From Aquanectria penicillioides (lineage: Eukaryota; Ascomycota; Sordariomycetes; Hypocreales; Nectriaceae): DNA of 64,000 nucleotides. A model generated the notes under the pieces. It was given only the letters and a program-made list of their open reading frames with translations. It was not told the DNA's origin and searched no databases. The stretch lies in NCBI GenBank assembly GCA_003415625.1, contig PYIU01000010.1, forward strand, positions 1,734,501 through 1,798,500, written 5' to 3'. The position numbers were made by a program, and so were the translations under genes. Shown here in pieces: positions 23,399-34,466 of the stretch (position 1 is the first letter of the stretch; each line of letters opens with the position of its first letter).

Positions 23399-24148
23399 TT
23401 AGGGATAGTAAATAGCATCTGGGATAAGAAGCACGATATAAAGCCAATTTTTGCCACATGAAAGCTATCAAGGTGTCATAATCACGAGGTTTGTCAGCTC
23501 CAGTGGGACCTCACCGTCAGTTGGAGTAATTAAGGGAGATGATGTTGGATCTGTCCTGTCACAACTTACCTTCACGTGAGAACCGCCACCGGCTGAATGT
23601 CTCATTTTTCGCCGATTCTTTAGAAATTTCTGCCTTGATCGAACTCTGCTTAGGTATTGTCAAGTTGGATGGACCAAGAATCCCAATACGAGCCTTCATA
23701 GTTTTTGGCAAGTTCGATGACAGCCGTGAACACACAACACTTAAAACTAGTGCGTTTGGCTTTTTGACCAAGATTGAAAATAATTAGCATTCGGAGCTTC
23801 TAAAAGAAAATATCCATGGTTTATCATCAATTTCATGCCATTTGCGATATATGAGACCATGCTGCTGACGCAATGATAATTTCTACCCTAACTACCCAAC
23901 AGTCGCCCAACACGGTTTCTTCCGATTGGCTGCTCTTGAGTAATTCTACCCTTTATTGCACCACGACATGATGCAATCTGGAGCTTCTCATGAATGCCAT
24001 CAACTATATATTGAGCATCGTTTCTTTATGCAAATTCAGTGCCACACTAACCATTTCTTTCTTCTTGCAGTCACCAGCTCATATCTATCCCAAGCTTCAC
24101 ATATAGCAACCTCCCATCGTTCTTCACCCAAGAACCATCATCTTTGCA
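23399..24148. other. Intergenic
   Basis: Promoter region of the MDR dehydrogenase; nothing coding recognised. Confidence 0.5.
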
Positions 24149-25232
24149 ATGTCTTCGCACACAGTTTTCCGTTTCGTTTCGACAAATGGCTTTGATGGCA
24201 TTGAGCCATTCCAAGAGCCCATTCCCACGGTCGGAAAGCACGAAGTTCTCGTCAAAGTCCGCAGCGTCGCGGTAAACTATCGAGAGGTGGCCATTGCCAA
24301 CGGCCAATACCCTCTCCCTGTCAAGGACCGCGTCGTCCCATGCGGTGACATGGCGGGGGAGATTAAGGAAATAGGCAGCGATGTCTTTGGAATTGACGTC
24401 GGTGACGCCGTCATTGCGCCACTGAGCCTTGCATGCATGTATGGCACAGTTAAGGACCACGGCCATACCCTCGGCGGCACCATCGACGGCGTGCTCAGGG
24501 AATACATGATCCTGCCGGCCCGTGCAGCCATCAAGCTGCCTAAGTCATCTCATACCTTTGCCCAGTGGGCTTCACTGCCGACTACCGGCTCCACTGCTTG
24601 GAATTCCTTGTTTGGAAACAAGCCGCTGCAGCCTGGTGACACGGTGCTGCTTCTAGGTATAGTTGCAAAAGTCGAATCCTGACGCGAGCTGACTCTCAAT
24701 AGGAACTGGCGGAGTCTCTGTGACATCCCTCATTTTTGCCAAGGCTGCTGGTGCAACCACAATCATTACCTCGTCCAGTGATGAGAAGCTTGAGCATGTC
24801 AAGGCGGAATTCGGTGCTGACTACACAATCAACTACAAGAAGACTCCGAATTGGGCTGCCGAAGTACTGAAAATCACAAGCGGCCAAGGTGCCGACCATA
24901 TTCTGGAGGTTGGTGGTTCTGGGACACTACAGCAGAGCCTCGAATGCGTTGCCGTGGGCGGTGTAGTTTCGAATATTGGCTTCTTGAACAACGCTGCTGA
25001 AGACAAGATGCCCAATGTGGCCCTTCTAACCTTGGTCAAGGGGTCCATTGTGCGCGGTATTTTGGCTGGGTCGAGGCAGCAACTCGAAGAAGCTGTCCGA
25101 TTTGTCGGGAGTCGAGAGTTGCCATTGCCCGTGGACAAGACCTTTGGCTTCAACAAAGAGGAAATCAAGGCTGCTCTGGAATACGTTGCGTCTGGAAAGC
25201 ATATCGGCAAAGTTTGTATTAACCTAGACTAA
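24149..25232 (+). CDS. MDR-family alcohol dehydrogenase/quinone oxidoreductase-like
   Basis: Two exons, 24149-24656 and 24703-25232, with a 46 bp intron; 345 residues, normal for the medium-chain dehydrogenase/reductase superfamily. There is a GroES-like catalytic domain at the N-terminus (VAVNYREVAIANGQYP, then PCGDMAGEI). The Rossmann domain opens with GTGGVSVTSLIFAKAAGA, the first part of which is split by the intron, and a nicotinamide dinucleotide cofactor is expected. The structural zinc cysteine cluster is absent, as in the YogA/quinone-reductase-like branch. Likely cytosolic. It is tail-to-tail with the C2H2/Fungal_trans regulator and the two stop codons overlap by four bases (25229-25232), so the transcripts must overlap. 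The substrate is unknown. Confidence 0.85.
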
Positions 25233-27345
25233 GCATCTGATAGTAGTTGGAGGCCTGCTCCGATGATTTTGTCAATCTCAAAGATCGGTTCGCCTTGAAA
25301 AACCAGCGCCCATAACCTTACTACTGTCGATGCCAACCGTTGAACCTGAGAAGCGTCGTCTTCGATCAAGTTCAATGGCTCGTTCAAGGGTGACTCCTTT
25401 ACTATCTCATTGATGATTTCCAAGAGGTCCTTTTCAACTTGACGGAGGCCTTCGATATTGCTGGAACGTAGACTTGATGAAATCAGCTGTAGCCAAGCCT
25501 TCAAAAGGAGAGCACTCTCCAAGCTGCATAATGAGTGTTCGACGCTCCAAATCGGCATTCTACCACGCGAGACTAGTTCTATCCCAATTCCAACTGGAAT
25601 ACTGAGGGCGTGAAGCGCGTGAAGCACAGCTTTGTCGACTGGCGGTGATCTCTCTAAACAAGGGAGGGCATCTATGTGGCATCGACCCTCTCCAAATGGA
25701 AGCCTGTGGCATGGACTGATATCGGATACCAATCTGATGTGAGCCAATCGAAATAGCGAAATCGCACTAAGGCCGATGGGTTCCTTTGGAGATATCGGGT
25801 CTATTGTAAAATCATTAGCCATCTCCCAGGATATTTGCCAGATTCGGAGGGCCGTGTTGATCGCCTCAACCTTATCAGGCTTCAGTGATCCTGCATGGTC
25901 GCGACGGGTGATGTAAACGTGTTGAATTATGCCATGGATTAAGAGGTAAGTCGCAAACGGGGATACTTTGGCTTCTTCAGCGATTCCGACTCCGTCAAGC
26001 AGTGAGTTAAGAATCTCTTTAAATGAGTAACCAGGGTGAGGAGTGGTTCGTTGCCATTGCGCTGCATCGCCGCATTTCCATTGCTCTCCGCAACTGGGCA
26101 ACAGGAGGCCAATCTCTCGATTCAGTATCACTGGTGGAATACTAAATGCAATGCTGTGCAGATTCAATAAAGCGTATGCAGCAAATAGGGTCCGGCGTCG
26201 TTCTTCAGCTCTGGCCCATGATACCCAGTCCGGCTTCTCTAGCGTCTTTTCTAGATCCGAGAGACCACTATGCCGCACTACGATTGCCAATTGGCTCACC
26301 ATAGATAAGCCACACGGTAGAAGATTGGCGTTAGACCACGACGCAAAGTTTATAAGTAGGATGAAGGTTTGTATTCTGTCCAAATCATATCTGGGTATCG
26401 GGTCTGATGAATCTGGCCCAAATAAGACGTCCGAGGCAAACTTTGAATCATCTCGTCGCGATCTCTCCAGTAGAATTCCTTTGGCAAGAAAATAAAACTG
26501 AAGGGATCTCTGGCGTTCGAATCTGTAAAGCGATCCGAATGCTCCAATCGCCAAGGATAGTTCAACGTTCTTTTGGTCAACTGAAAAGGACGCGGGGTGA
26601 ATAAATGGCAGATGTTCTTGAACGCATTTAAAGTATGATTCCAGATTCCGGGACAAGGTGTTTCTCGACGGAATACAACACCCAGCAGGGAATGCGTCGG
26701 AGTATTCTTGCAGTCTAAGACAGAATGCCTCATAACTGGCTTCTGTCACGGACCATGGAACAGGGCCGGCACAGGTGACAGGCTGAGCCTTGGGAATTGT
26801 AGGATTTGTTACGACTTCCTCAACCACACTGTTTGATGCTGGAAGACGGGAACTGAATTGGGCAATGTTGCTTGGTGGTGACGTTTCGACATTTGGCAGC
26901 AGGTCATATAATGAAAACTGGTCATCGAACAGAGCCGACGGCAACACATCTTGGCCCATGAAATTGAGATCCCAAAGTGGTTCAGTATTTGAACTACTGA
27001 CCAAGGCACAATCAGAAGGAGCCGCTGGTGGTATCACTCCCACGGGATGAACTGATGGGTGGGATATTCTAGCATGGCGAGCGAGGAGATCTCTACAGAT
27101 TGTTATTATCCCAATATCAACATTCCTGAATGGGGCATTTCTGACTGCCTAGTGAAACTTTGGCCGCAGTCACAGGAAAATGGCTTCTCACGTGTGTCTT
27201 CAAGATTCATCAGCTGTTGGATTGTTCAGCCATGCAAGGGTACCATACGTGTTCGCTCATGCCGGATCAAATGTTCTTGTCGCTTGAACTGCTTTCCACA
27301 GTGTTTGCATGGTGACACTGTAACCTTTGGTCTTCCTCGAGGCAT
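25229..27345 (-). CDS. C2H2 zinc-finger factor with Fungal_trans domain
   Basis: Three exons: 27345-27249, 27197-27146 and 27092-25229; 670 residues. Introns of 51 and 53 bp cut both zinc fingers, so the fingers appear only after splicing. Finger 1: Cys13, Cys16, His29, His33. Finger 2: Cys41, Cys43, His56, His61, with an unusual one-residue gap between its cysteines. The linker THTREKPF is classical. The long exon 3 carries a Fungal_trans (PF04082-type) regulatory domain: SYFKCVQEHLPFIHPASF, then ERRRTLFAAYALLNLHS. This is the common fungal architecture of two N-terminal C2H2 fingers plus this domain. It may regulate the convergent dehydrogenase, but that rests on position only. Confidence 0.85.
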
Positions 27346-28754
27346 TGAGATAGTGAAATACAACTGGAGTGAAGCTGATATGATGTCAATCCCGGGCTGC
27401 TTAGCAATCCGCCTCACGGCATGGTATAAAAGGCGGTCAAAAGCGGCAGAATACTGTTCTCCAGATATAGGGTAGGTGTGGTGGTGTTGGTGCTGGACAC
27501 GGCAGCATGGATGGTAACTCAGCAATGGAGTTTCAGAAATGAATGTTTGTACCAATGATAAGCCTTGAGAGCTCTCACAATGAAACGCAACCAAGACAGT
27601 ATCTCGCCCATGCAAAGTATTCCTCAAGGATGACAAGAGCATCGATTGGGTTGTTCGCGTTGGCATGTTTGACTTACACGCAGATGTAGGTATTTGCCAA
27701 GGCGGATGCGTAAAATCTTTCGATCATCGCTGCTGAATATTGTGGTGACACCCTGTGAGTGATTATAGGTGATTATAGAGAAATCTGCTTTATCTGAACT
27801 TATAACTTGAATTGGTTAAAGGAAAAACATTTTGATCAACAGAAGAAGTAATTGAGCAGCACTGGTGCAGAGGGTGCAGAATTGTGTGGCTCAGCAGTTA
27901 AGCCACAGTCACCCGCCACACCATCGGCAAATTGCCAGCTTGAACCGTGGCTTGCCGCAAGGAACATAGATTTTGATTTAACCGGCATGGAGCCGAAGAC
28001 GGATGAGCCAGGGCAGGGCACCCGGAGAGAAAATTTCAAGTTCACAGGATAAAATCAAAAGCAACGTGAGGAAGAAAAGAATCTTGTCAGCACCAAATTT
28101 GGGCTCAATTCGAAGACCTTACCAGCCACAGTTCGAATTGGAGTTTCAAAGCCATTGACCGGTCATTGGCCTCGCGTGTAGCATCAACATGTGGTAACCA
28201 GCTAGCATCGAGCCCAAGGCGAGGAGGGCCCGCGGCAGCGCCCCCGGAGGGCCACCGGAGGTAATTAGCTGGGGTAGCTTGACGTAAGAACACACGGGCC
28301 TTGCTGGGTTGGCGTCAGGTTTTATATTCGACTAATACATGAGTGGTCAAGCTCTCCCAGCTGTCCAGGGAGCTGGGAGCTGAGAGCTGGGAGCTCTTGG
28401 TACCGGGAGATAAGAGCACGAGACGTTGGCCATCTGGCGGTGTCGTTTCTTTTGAACATACGATGGTTTAATTTGCCGTCGACAAAGATCCTGGGTCAAC
28501 TCAGCGGTGAGACAAGACATGGTTATGGATCAAGGACAGTGTGGTTATTTTGAGCTTTGCACCTTGTCGTGTTGTGTTGTTGCAAACAGCGTACCGGGCC
28601 GGGCTCGTGGACCCTGGTCAACAACGGGCAATCCCTGGATATCAGTGGCAATTGTCGCTAATTAAGTTTTGATAAGAAATATATATTCAGTGGCAAAAGC
28701 TCAGCTTCACAGTGTGGCTTGCGTCTCTGTCGATGACTAGTCCAATCACACCCG
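27346..28754. other. Intergenic, about 1.4 kb
   Basis: Lies between two divergent genes. The motif AGCTGGGAGCT occurs twice near 28371-28395, in a run of GAGCT-rich sequence. No gene recognised. Confidence 0.5.
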
Positions 28755-28761
28755 TGAGTCA
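28755..28761. promoter_or_regulatory. GCN4/CPC1-type site TGAGTCA
   Basis: A perfect TGASTCA element about 130 bp before the argininosuccinate synthase ATG. In fungi this is the binding site of the general amino-acid control activator (GCN4/CPC1/CpcA), which induces arginine genes on starvation. The position and target fit, although a 7-mer can occur by chance. Confidence 0.6.
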
Positions 28762-28890
28762 CACGTCATGAGCGGGAGCGGGATCGGATTAGATAACCCC
28801 ACCACAAAATCAGAAAAAAAATCTCCCAAGCTTCCCCAACACACATCCACTTCACTTTCCGCCTCACGCGCCTCGCCAACAATTGCAATC

Positions 28891-31030
28891 ATGTCTGCCG
28901 AGAAACGAGTCTGCCTGTGAGACATCACCATTGCTGTTGAAATTGACATCTTGCCTTGTAGCTGATACTGACTGACTCTCTCACAGCGCCTACTCTGGAG
29001 GTACGCCCTTTGCCCTGTCCCATTACCCCTCCATCCAAATGGCCCCGCGATGGACCTCGCGATGGCCTCAAGCGCCAAAACCGCCAATGCTAATTCCACG
29101 CAGGTCTTGATACCTCCACCATCCTCAAGTGGCTCATTCTCGAGGTAAATCCTCTCTCCGCAGTCTCGTCTTCTGCCGATCATCTCGCTAACGTGTTCTT
29201 ATCATAGGGCTACACCGTCGTCGTATGTTGATTTTCCTTCTCGCCCTAGTCCAGCCATCTCGAAACGAACCCAATTGCTGACCGCACCACCCCTCCAGGC
29301 CTTCCTTGCTGATGTAGGCCAAGTCGAGGATTTCGCTGCCGTCGAGAAGAAGGCTCTGGCCCTCGGTGCCGAGCGCATGGTTATCGACAACCTCCAGCAG
29401 GAGTTTGTTGACGAGCTCATCTTCCGCGCTATCCAGTGTATGTCATTTTCCCTGTCCAGAACTGTGGCAAATGAGTATGACTGACCAGTAATCAACAGGC
29501 AACGCCATCTACGAGGACCGGTGAGCTCTCCCGATTTAGCATCCGCCATCAACCTTGGCCTCCATCTCACAATGCTTAGATACCTCCTCGGAACCTCCCT
29601 GGCTCGCCCCGTGATTGCTCGCGCCCAGGTCCGAGCTGCTCACAAGTACAACTGCAAGATTCTCAGCCACGGCTGCACCGGCAAGGGCGTATGTTATTCC
29701 TCATCCAAGTTGAAAACTTCCTGCTAACACAGTGTAGAATGAGTACGTCCCTGCGAAATACCGCCCACTCTTCACTGAAACTAACGATCCGCAGCCAGGT
29801 CCGCTTCGAGCTCGCTTGGAAGGCTTGCGACCCCGTTAGTATTACCTGCTCATTGATCACTCTGAACCACAAACTGACCAATCGTATCAGAGCCTCTCCG
29901 TCATCGCTCCCTGGAGGATGCCCAAGTTCTTCAACCGCTTCCAGTTAGTTTCGCCTACCACACCTTATTCGACAATCTCTGACATGACATGACAATAGGG
30001 GCCGACAGGATCTCCTGAAGTTCGCCGCCGAGAACAACATCCCCGTCTCTTCTACCCCCAAGGACCCCTGGTCCCAGGATGGTGCGTCGAAATCACATAT
30101 ACGACAAATAACACCTGGATTTCTAACCGTCATCTAGACAACCTGGCTCACTGTAGCTACGAGAGTGGTATTCTTGAGAAGCCCGATATGCCCGCCCCCA
30201 AGAACGTCTGGACCCGAACTGTCGGTGCGTACACTTGCATTTACCCCGAACCGATCGCGGTTTGCCGGTAGGAATCAACTAATTCCTGTGATATAGACCC
30301 CCTCGACGCTCCCGATGTCCCCACCAAGTTTTCCGTCACCTTCAAGGAGGGTATCCCCGTCAAGCTGGAGGTTGAGGGCGGCGAGACCGTCACCGGCTCG
30401 CTCGAGCTCTTCAAGGCTCTTAACGACATTGCCGGCAAGAACGGTGTTGGCCGTGTCGATATCGTCGAGTCCCGATTTATCGGCCTCAAGTCCCGTGGTG
30501 CTTACGACTCCCCTGCCCTGACTGTCCTCCGTCTCGCCCACATTGATATCGAGGGTATGACTGTCGACTCCAAGGTTAAGCAGATCATGGCCTGGATCGG
30601 AAACGAGTGGTCCCAGTGCCTCTACAACGGTATATTTGTCACCTGCCCTGCTCTTACTTCCTCTTTTCTAACAATCATCTAGGCATGTACTTCTCTCCTG
30701 AGCGTGAGCTTCTCGGTACGTCTTCAATCATTGCCCATACCCCACTCTCGATCCAAACTGCTAACTATAACCCCTAGATAACTCCATCGTCTTCAGCCAG
30801 AAGCACGTTGCCGGCAAGGTTGACATGATGGTCTACAAGGGCGCTGCCCACGTCCTCTCCCGCTCTGCCCCCGAGAGCAACCTGTACAGCGAGGAACAGG
30901 CTAGCATGGACACCCTCGAGGGCTTCAGCCCGAGGATACCTCTGGCTTCATTGCCATCCAGGCCATCCGCCTGGAGAAGTACGGCGCTGCCAAGATCCAG
31001 CACGGTGAGCCCCTTGCTCGTGGCCCTTAG
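28891..31030 (+). CDS. Argininosuccinate synthase (frameshift near 3' end)
   Basis: Joins citrulline and aspartate with ATP to form argininosuccinate in arginine synthesis. I fit 15 exons: 28891-28916, 28987-29000, 29104-29144, 29208-29222, 29299-29437, 29499-29520, 29580-29688, 29738-29742, 29795-29834, 29891-29943, 29999-30081, 30138-30224, 30297-30629, 30683-30715 and 30778-31030. Several are tiny (14, 15, 22 and 5 nt), yet every junction has GT-AG ends and keeps the frame. The ATP-binding AYSGGLDTS spans exons 1-3 and TGKGNDQVRFE spans exons 7-9. Near 30929-30931 one C is missing from a C run; with it restored the gene has 418 codons and ends at 31030 (...GEPLARGP). As read, the frame shifts and runs to 31049 with an unrelated tail. 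An assembly error is likely in such a core gene. Confidence 0.9.
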
Positions 31031-31049
31031 AGGAATCGAGCTACTGTAA

Positions 31050-31702
31050 TGAGTGAAAGCAAACACGTGTGGATGGGAAAAGTAAAAGATTGCCATGCCC
31101 ATGCACGGTTAGATAAAAAAAAATACAAAAAGAACCGGAATTAGCATCCCAAGAGCCCTCACCACTGGTATATAAACGCTGTGAAATATTAACTCAGAAG
31201 CACACAATTGACATGCTATTGTGTATAGAGGGGAGTAGACGCCACACTGCGACTCCTAGCTGAATTCTGCATAACCATTACCGTTGTTGGTTGTTGGAAC
31301 ATTCGAAACTCTGGAGGGAGAAGTGTGCTCGATCACATATTGAGGCGTAAGCCATTGCAAACTTGCGGTACAGCTTGGAATAATCCAAATGAATGGATTC
31401 TGTCTCTGCTTAATCTTTGTGGAGGTGACTGTGGCGGAACACGTCTTACTCATGCACAGGGGGTGGAGAGAATGATGTTTGAACGAAAGCTCGACCAACA
31501 AAAGTTATCAAATATTCCAAAGAGTTCAACCAAGCGTGCGAAGTCTTTTTCTTAAGAAAATGAATCAACCTAAGGGGGCTTGAATAAGCCATTATTGATC
31601 AATGTCTCTGGATTCCCTGGTTTAAGATTTCTCCTCTCAAACTCGCTTCTCGCGCTCATTGTCACAATGCCCTGTCTACCGCCTCCCCCTTCTCGTTTAA
31701 AC
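31050..31702. other. Intergenic
   Basis: 3' flank of argininosuccinate synthase; nothing coding recognised. Confidence 0.55.
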
Positions 31703-32881
31703 TCATAGAGGAGTCATCGATAACTCCAATATTTTGAATCCTCCGCAAAAGCTCAGGCTCTGGTCCGCTGAATTGTCCACATCCTTGCCAAAGCAGTAAA
31801 CCGCCATAAACAACCCGAGACTAGCGACGATGACGCAAGTGTAGTTCATGCTGTCAGCAGTCACAGGCAGATAGGAGGGAGGGGAAAATATGACCACAAA
31901 CGTAGTCATAAAAAGACACGCAATTGATGCGACTGGTACAAATATCTGTGGTAGCCTGAACCAGCCTGGGTTCACATGCTTCCGTGAGGTAAACAAATAT
32001 GGCAAAATGGCAACCATGTCTGATAGCATGGCGAGGGGCACAAACGAGCCGGCAAATGCGTTAAACGCCGTGTGAGAATCAAGCTAAATGAGAACTATCA
32101 CAGTGCTGATTACTCCACAGCATAAAATGGCGTTAAATGGGTTCTCCCATCTTGGGTGCAGATTGCCTAGCTGTTGGCTGAACGGAGTAGCATTGTCTCT
32201 TGCCAATGTCCACACAATTCGGCTGCATGTGATGTAAGTACCAAGGTTGGTGAATACCAATGGAATTACCATGACCATCAAGAACCCCATTGTGCCGGCT
32301 TTTGTGTCGGTTGCTTGGAGAAACACTTCCTCGAGTGGGAAGATGGCGTCGGACTCAAACAATGCGTTGGAGTCGTGGACGGAGTAAAAGACAGCAATTA
32401 AAAAGTCAAATGTAGTCACGACACTAACTGCTATCTGGATTCTGGTAGCCTTTGGGGGGTATTCTTTCGCGAGCCGGGAATCTCCTCTGTGAGATGCGAG
32501 ACACAGTCGGGCGTCCAACAACAAACGCTCCTTTCAGCATGCCCGCCAGAAAAGACAAATCCGCTGCTTGAGTAGTCTGTAAAATCCACCCAATCTTTCC
32601 AGACAAACTCCGAAGAAGCATACCCTGCGCCGTAGCGACTTGGTATGCTGGTGAAGGTGGCGACAATTGCTGGAAAGTGGATGATCATGACACAGACACC
32701 AATGTCTCCTATGACGGGGAGTTCGGCTATGCATACAGTAATCATCTAGTAAAGCCAGGGAATTGGAACGCACTATACTGCCTCCAAGAGATGGATGTTG
32801 GATTGATTCTGGTGCACCGAGGCTCGCGAGTTTCCTATGTAATTGATGTGCGGCGAGCCAAGTCTCAAGTACACGAAACAT
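31703..32881 (-). pseudogene. Amino-acid/GABA permease (APC family), decayed
   Basis: Only the C-terminal half of an APC-superfamily permease is left. Family-like pieces in gene order, in changing frames: TPDCVSHLTEEIP (near 32500), then AVSVVTTFDFLIAVFYSVHD to RWENPFNAILCCGVIS (32430-32110), then LPYLFTSRKHVNPGWFRLPQ and ADSMNYTCVIVASLGLFM (32010-31770). A stop follows VIVLI at 32086-32084, frameshifts separate the pieces, and the first six or so helices are absent. Not functional. Confidence 0.8.
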
Positions 32882-34178
32882 GAGTCCTTGGAATCATGAA
32901 GCGATCAAATCATAGGCGCTATTTAAAACGAGTTTTCCGTATCTGATGATTCGGCAAAACTGGACCTGGCCAGAGTTCGTACGCTCGTGAAAGAAAGAGT
33001 CACTCATCATCTAGCTTGACTAATACAATCAGGACAGCTCATAGTCCAATCAGCTTTCATGGACTCTTATAGATCCCCCCTTTGAGACTAGTGGGGTATT
33101 CTTGATACCCTGGCGAGATGACAAAGGCGATACAAGACCGGTATTACACAGCTAGTTATATGGACTGAACAATCACGTGAAGGGAACGCCTCAAGATTTT
33201 ATTGAATTCATATTGATCTTGTTTCTCAAGAGAAGAAAGCATAATCCTTCGAATTTGTTGGCTGCTAAAATCAGAGAAACTTGGATTTGGTCTTCCCCTT
33301 GGCAGTTGGCAGCTGGGACTTCACAATCTATTCGTGTGGAAATCTAGTCGTGCTGGCATTGTGCGATAAACTGCAACCATGGAGAATGTCTGAAATTAAT
33401 AAGCTTCTTTCTGACGCAGACTTGACATGACCCACAGAAACCAATGCTCAAATCAATGCCGATCGACATATGGTCCTTACATCGGCATTTCTTATCACCC
33501 AAGTGTGCGCCACCACGCACGAACTATGTCCCAAAGGGGCAATCCCAGGCGTCAAGGGTCGTTATTGGAGTTGGCATATTGCGATGCAAGGTCAATGCTT
33601 TTCTAGATACTGGTGGCTGTGATAACAAAATTCGGTCATGGACATTTTATCCCTCGTGGATGGTAAATGCCGAATAGTGTTAAATTAATTGACAGAAGTG
33701 TCACCATTCGAGCCGACACCAGTTTTGTCAATATCGTGTCTCGAGACTGCACGCCATTACTTTCGCTGATTTCATGGCTGCGTCGAGTATGTGTCTGAAC
33801 CTACCGTGGTTTAAACTTACGCCCGCTTCGAGATCGAGACGGACATTGCCACCATATCCAGCACTCCTTGATCAATCGGATATTTTCGGGACCTGAATTC
33901 GAAAAGGAGCCCGCGGCGTTTCCGGTATCGACAAGAGGTGAGTAGCCCTCCAGCAACGGCTCAAGTCAAGGTAGCGAGCGGGGTGGTGGCGAGTTGGTTG
34001 ACGCTTACAATCTGCACGCATTCGAACCTCCTCGATCCGATATGAAATTATATTGATCCGGTGGTTGGAAGTTATATATTCACACAGTTGCTTCATAACA
34101 TGGTGGATATGGTGTATGCTTGTGCCAATGCATGTGGAAATGCAGTGAGATGGAGACGGGACGCCCATATCGATGTAT
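32882..34178. other. Intergenic
   Basis: Nothing coding recognised on either strand. Confidence 0.5.
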
Positions 34179-34466
34179 CTATATCTGGGTGACCGTATTG
34201 AACATATTATGGAAATCCTCGATGTGAGGCGGGCATAGAGACAATGACGCGAAGATCACTTTTTTTTTGACGGCCTCGATTGCATCGCGGTGGACTTGTA
34301 GACCCAACCACCGAGTGCAATTGATCAAAAATGATTGTAATGTGGTATCAATTAAACACAACACTTGTTCTAAAGCAGGTATCTGCAAACTCAAATCAAT
34401 ACAAAATGGCTCCTGAGCCTCTGCGGACGTGACGACGGAGTCTCGTTTCCGGAGCAAAAAGTCCAA
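34179..34466 (-). other. Short coding-like fragment of unknown origin
   Basis: A 95-codon open frame from ATG at 34466 with amphipathic sequence (IPALEQVLCLIDTTLQSFL, then HRDAIEAVKKKVIFASL) that reads more like protein than neighbouring frames. No domain recognised and no extension found by splicing. It could be a gene remnant or chance. Confidence 0.3.

Noticed and set aside
30275..30541. 88-codon open frame on the minus strand inside argininosuccinate synthase
   Set aside because: It is the antisense shadow of a GC-rich, strongly coding exon; no independent signal.
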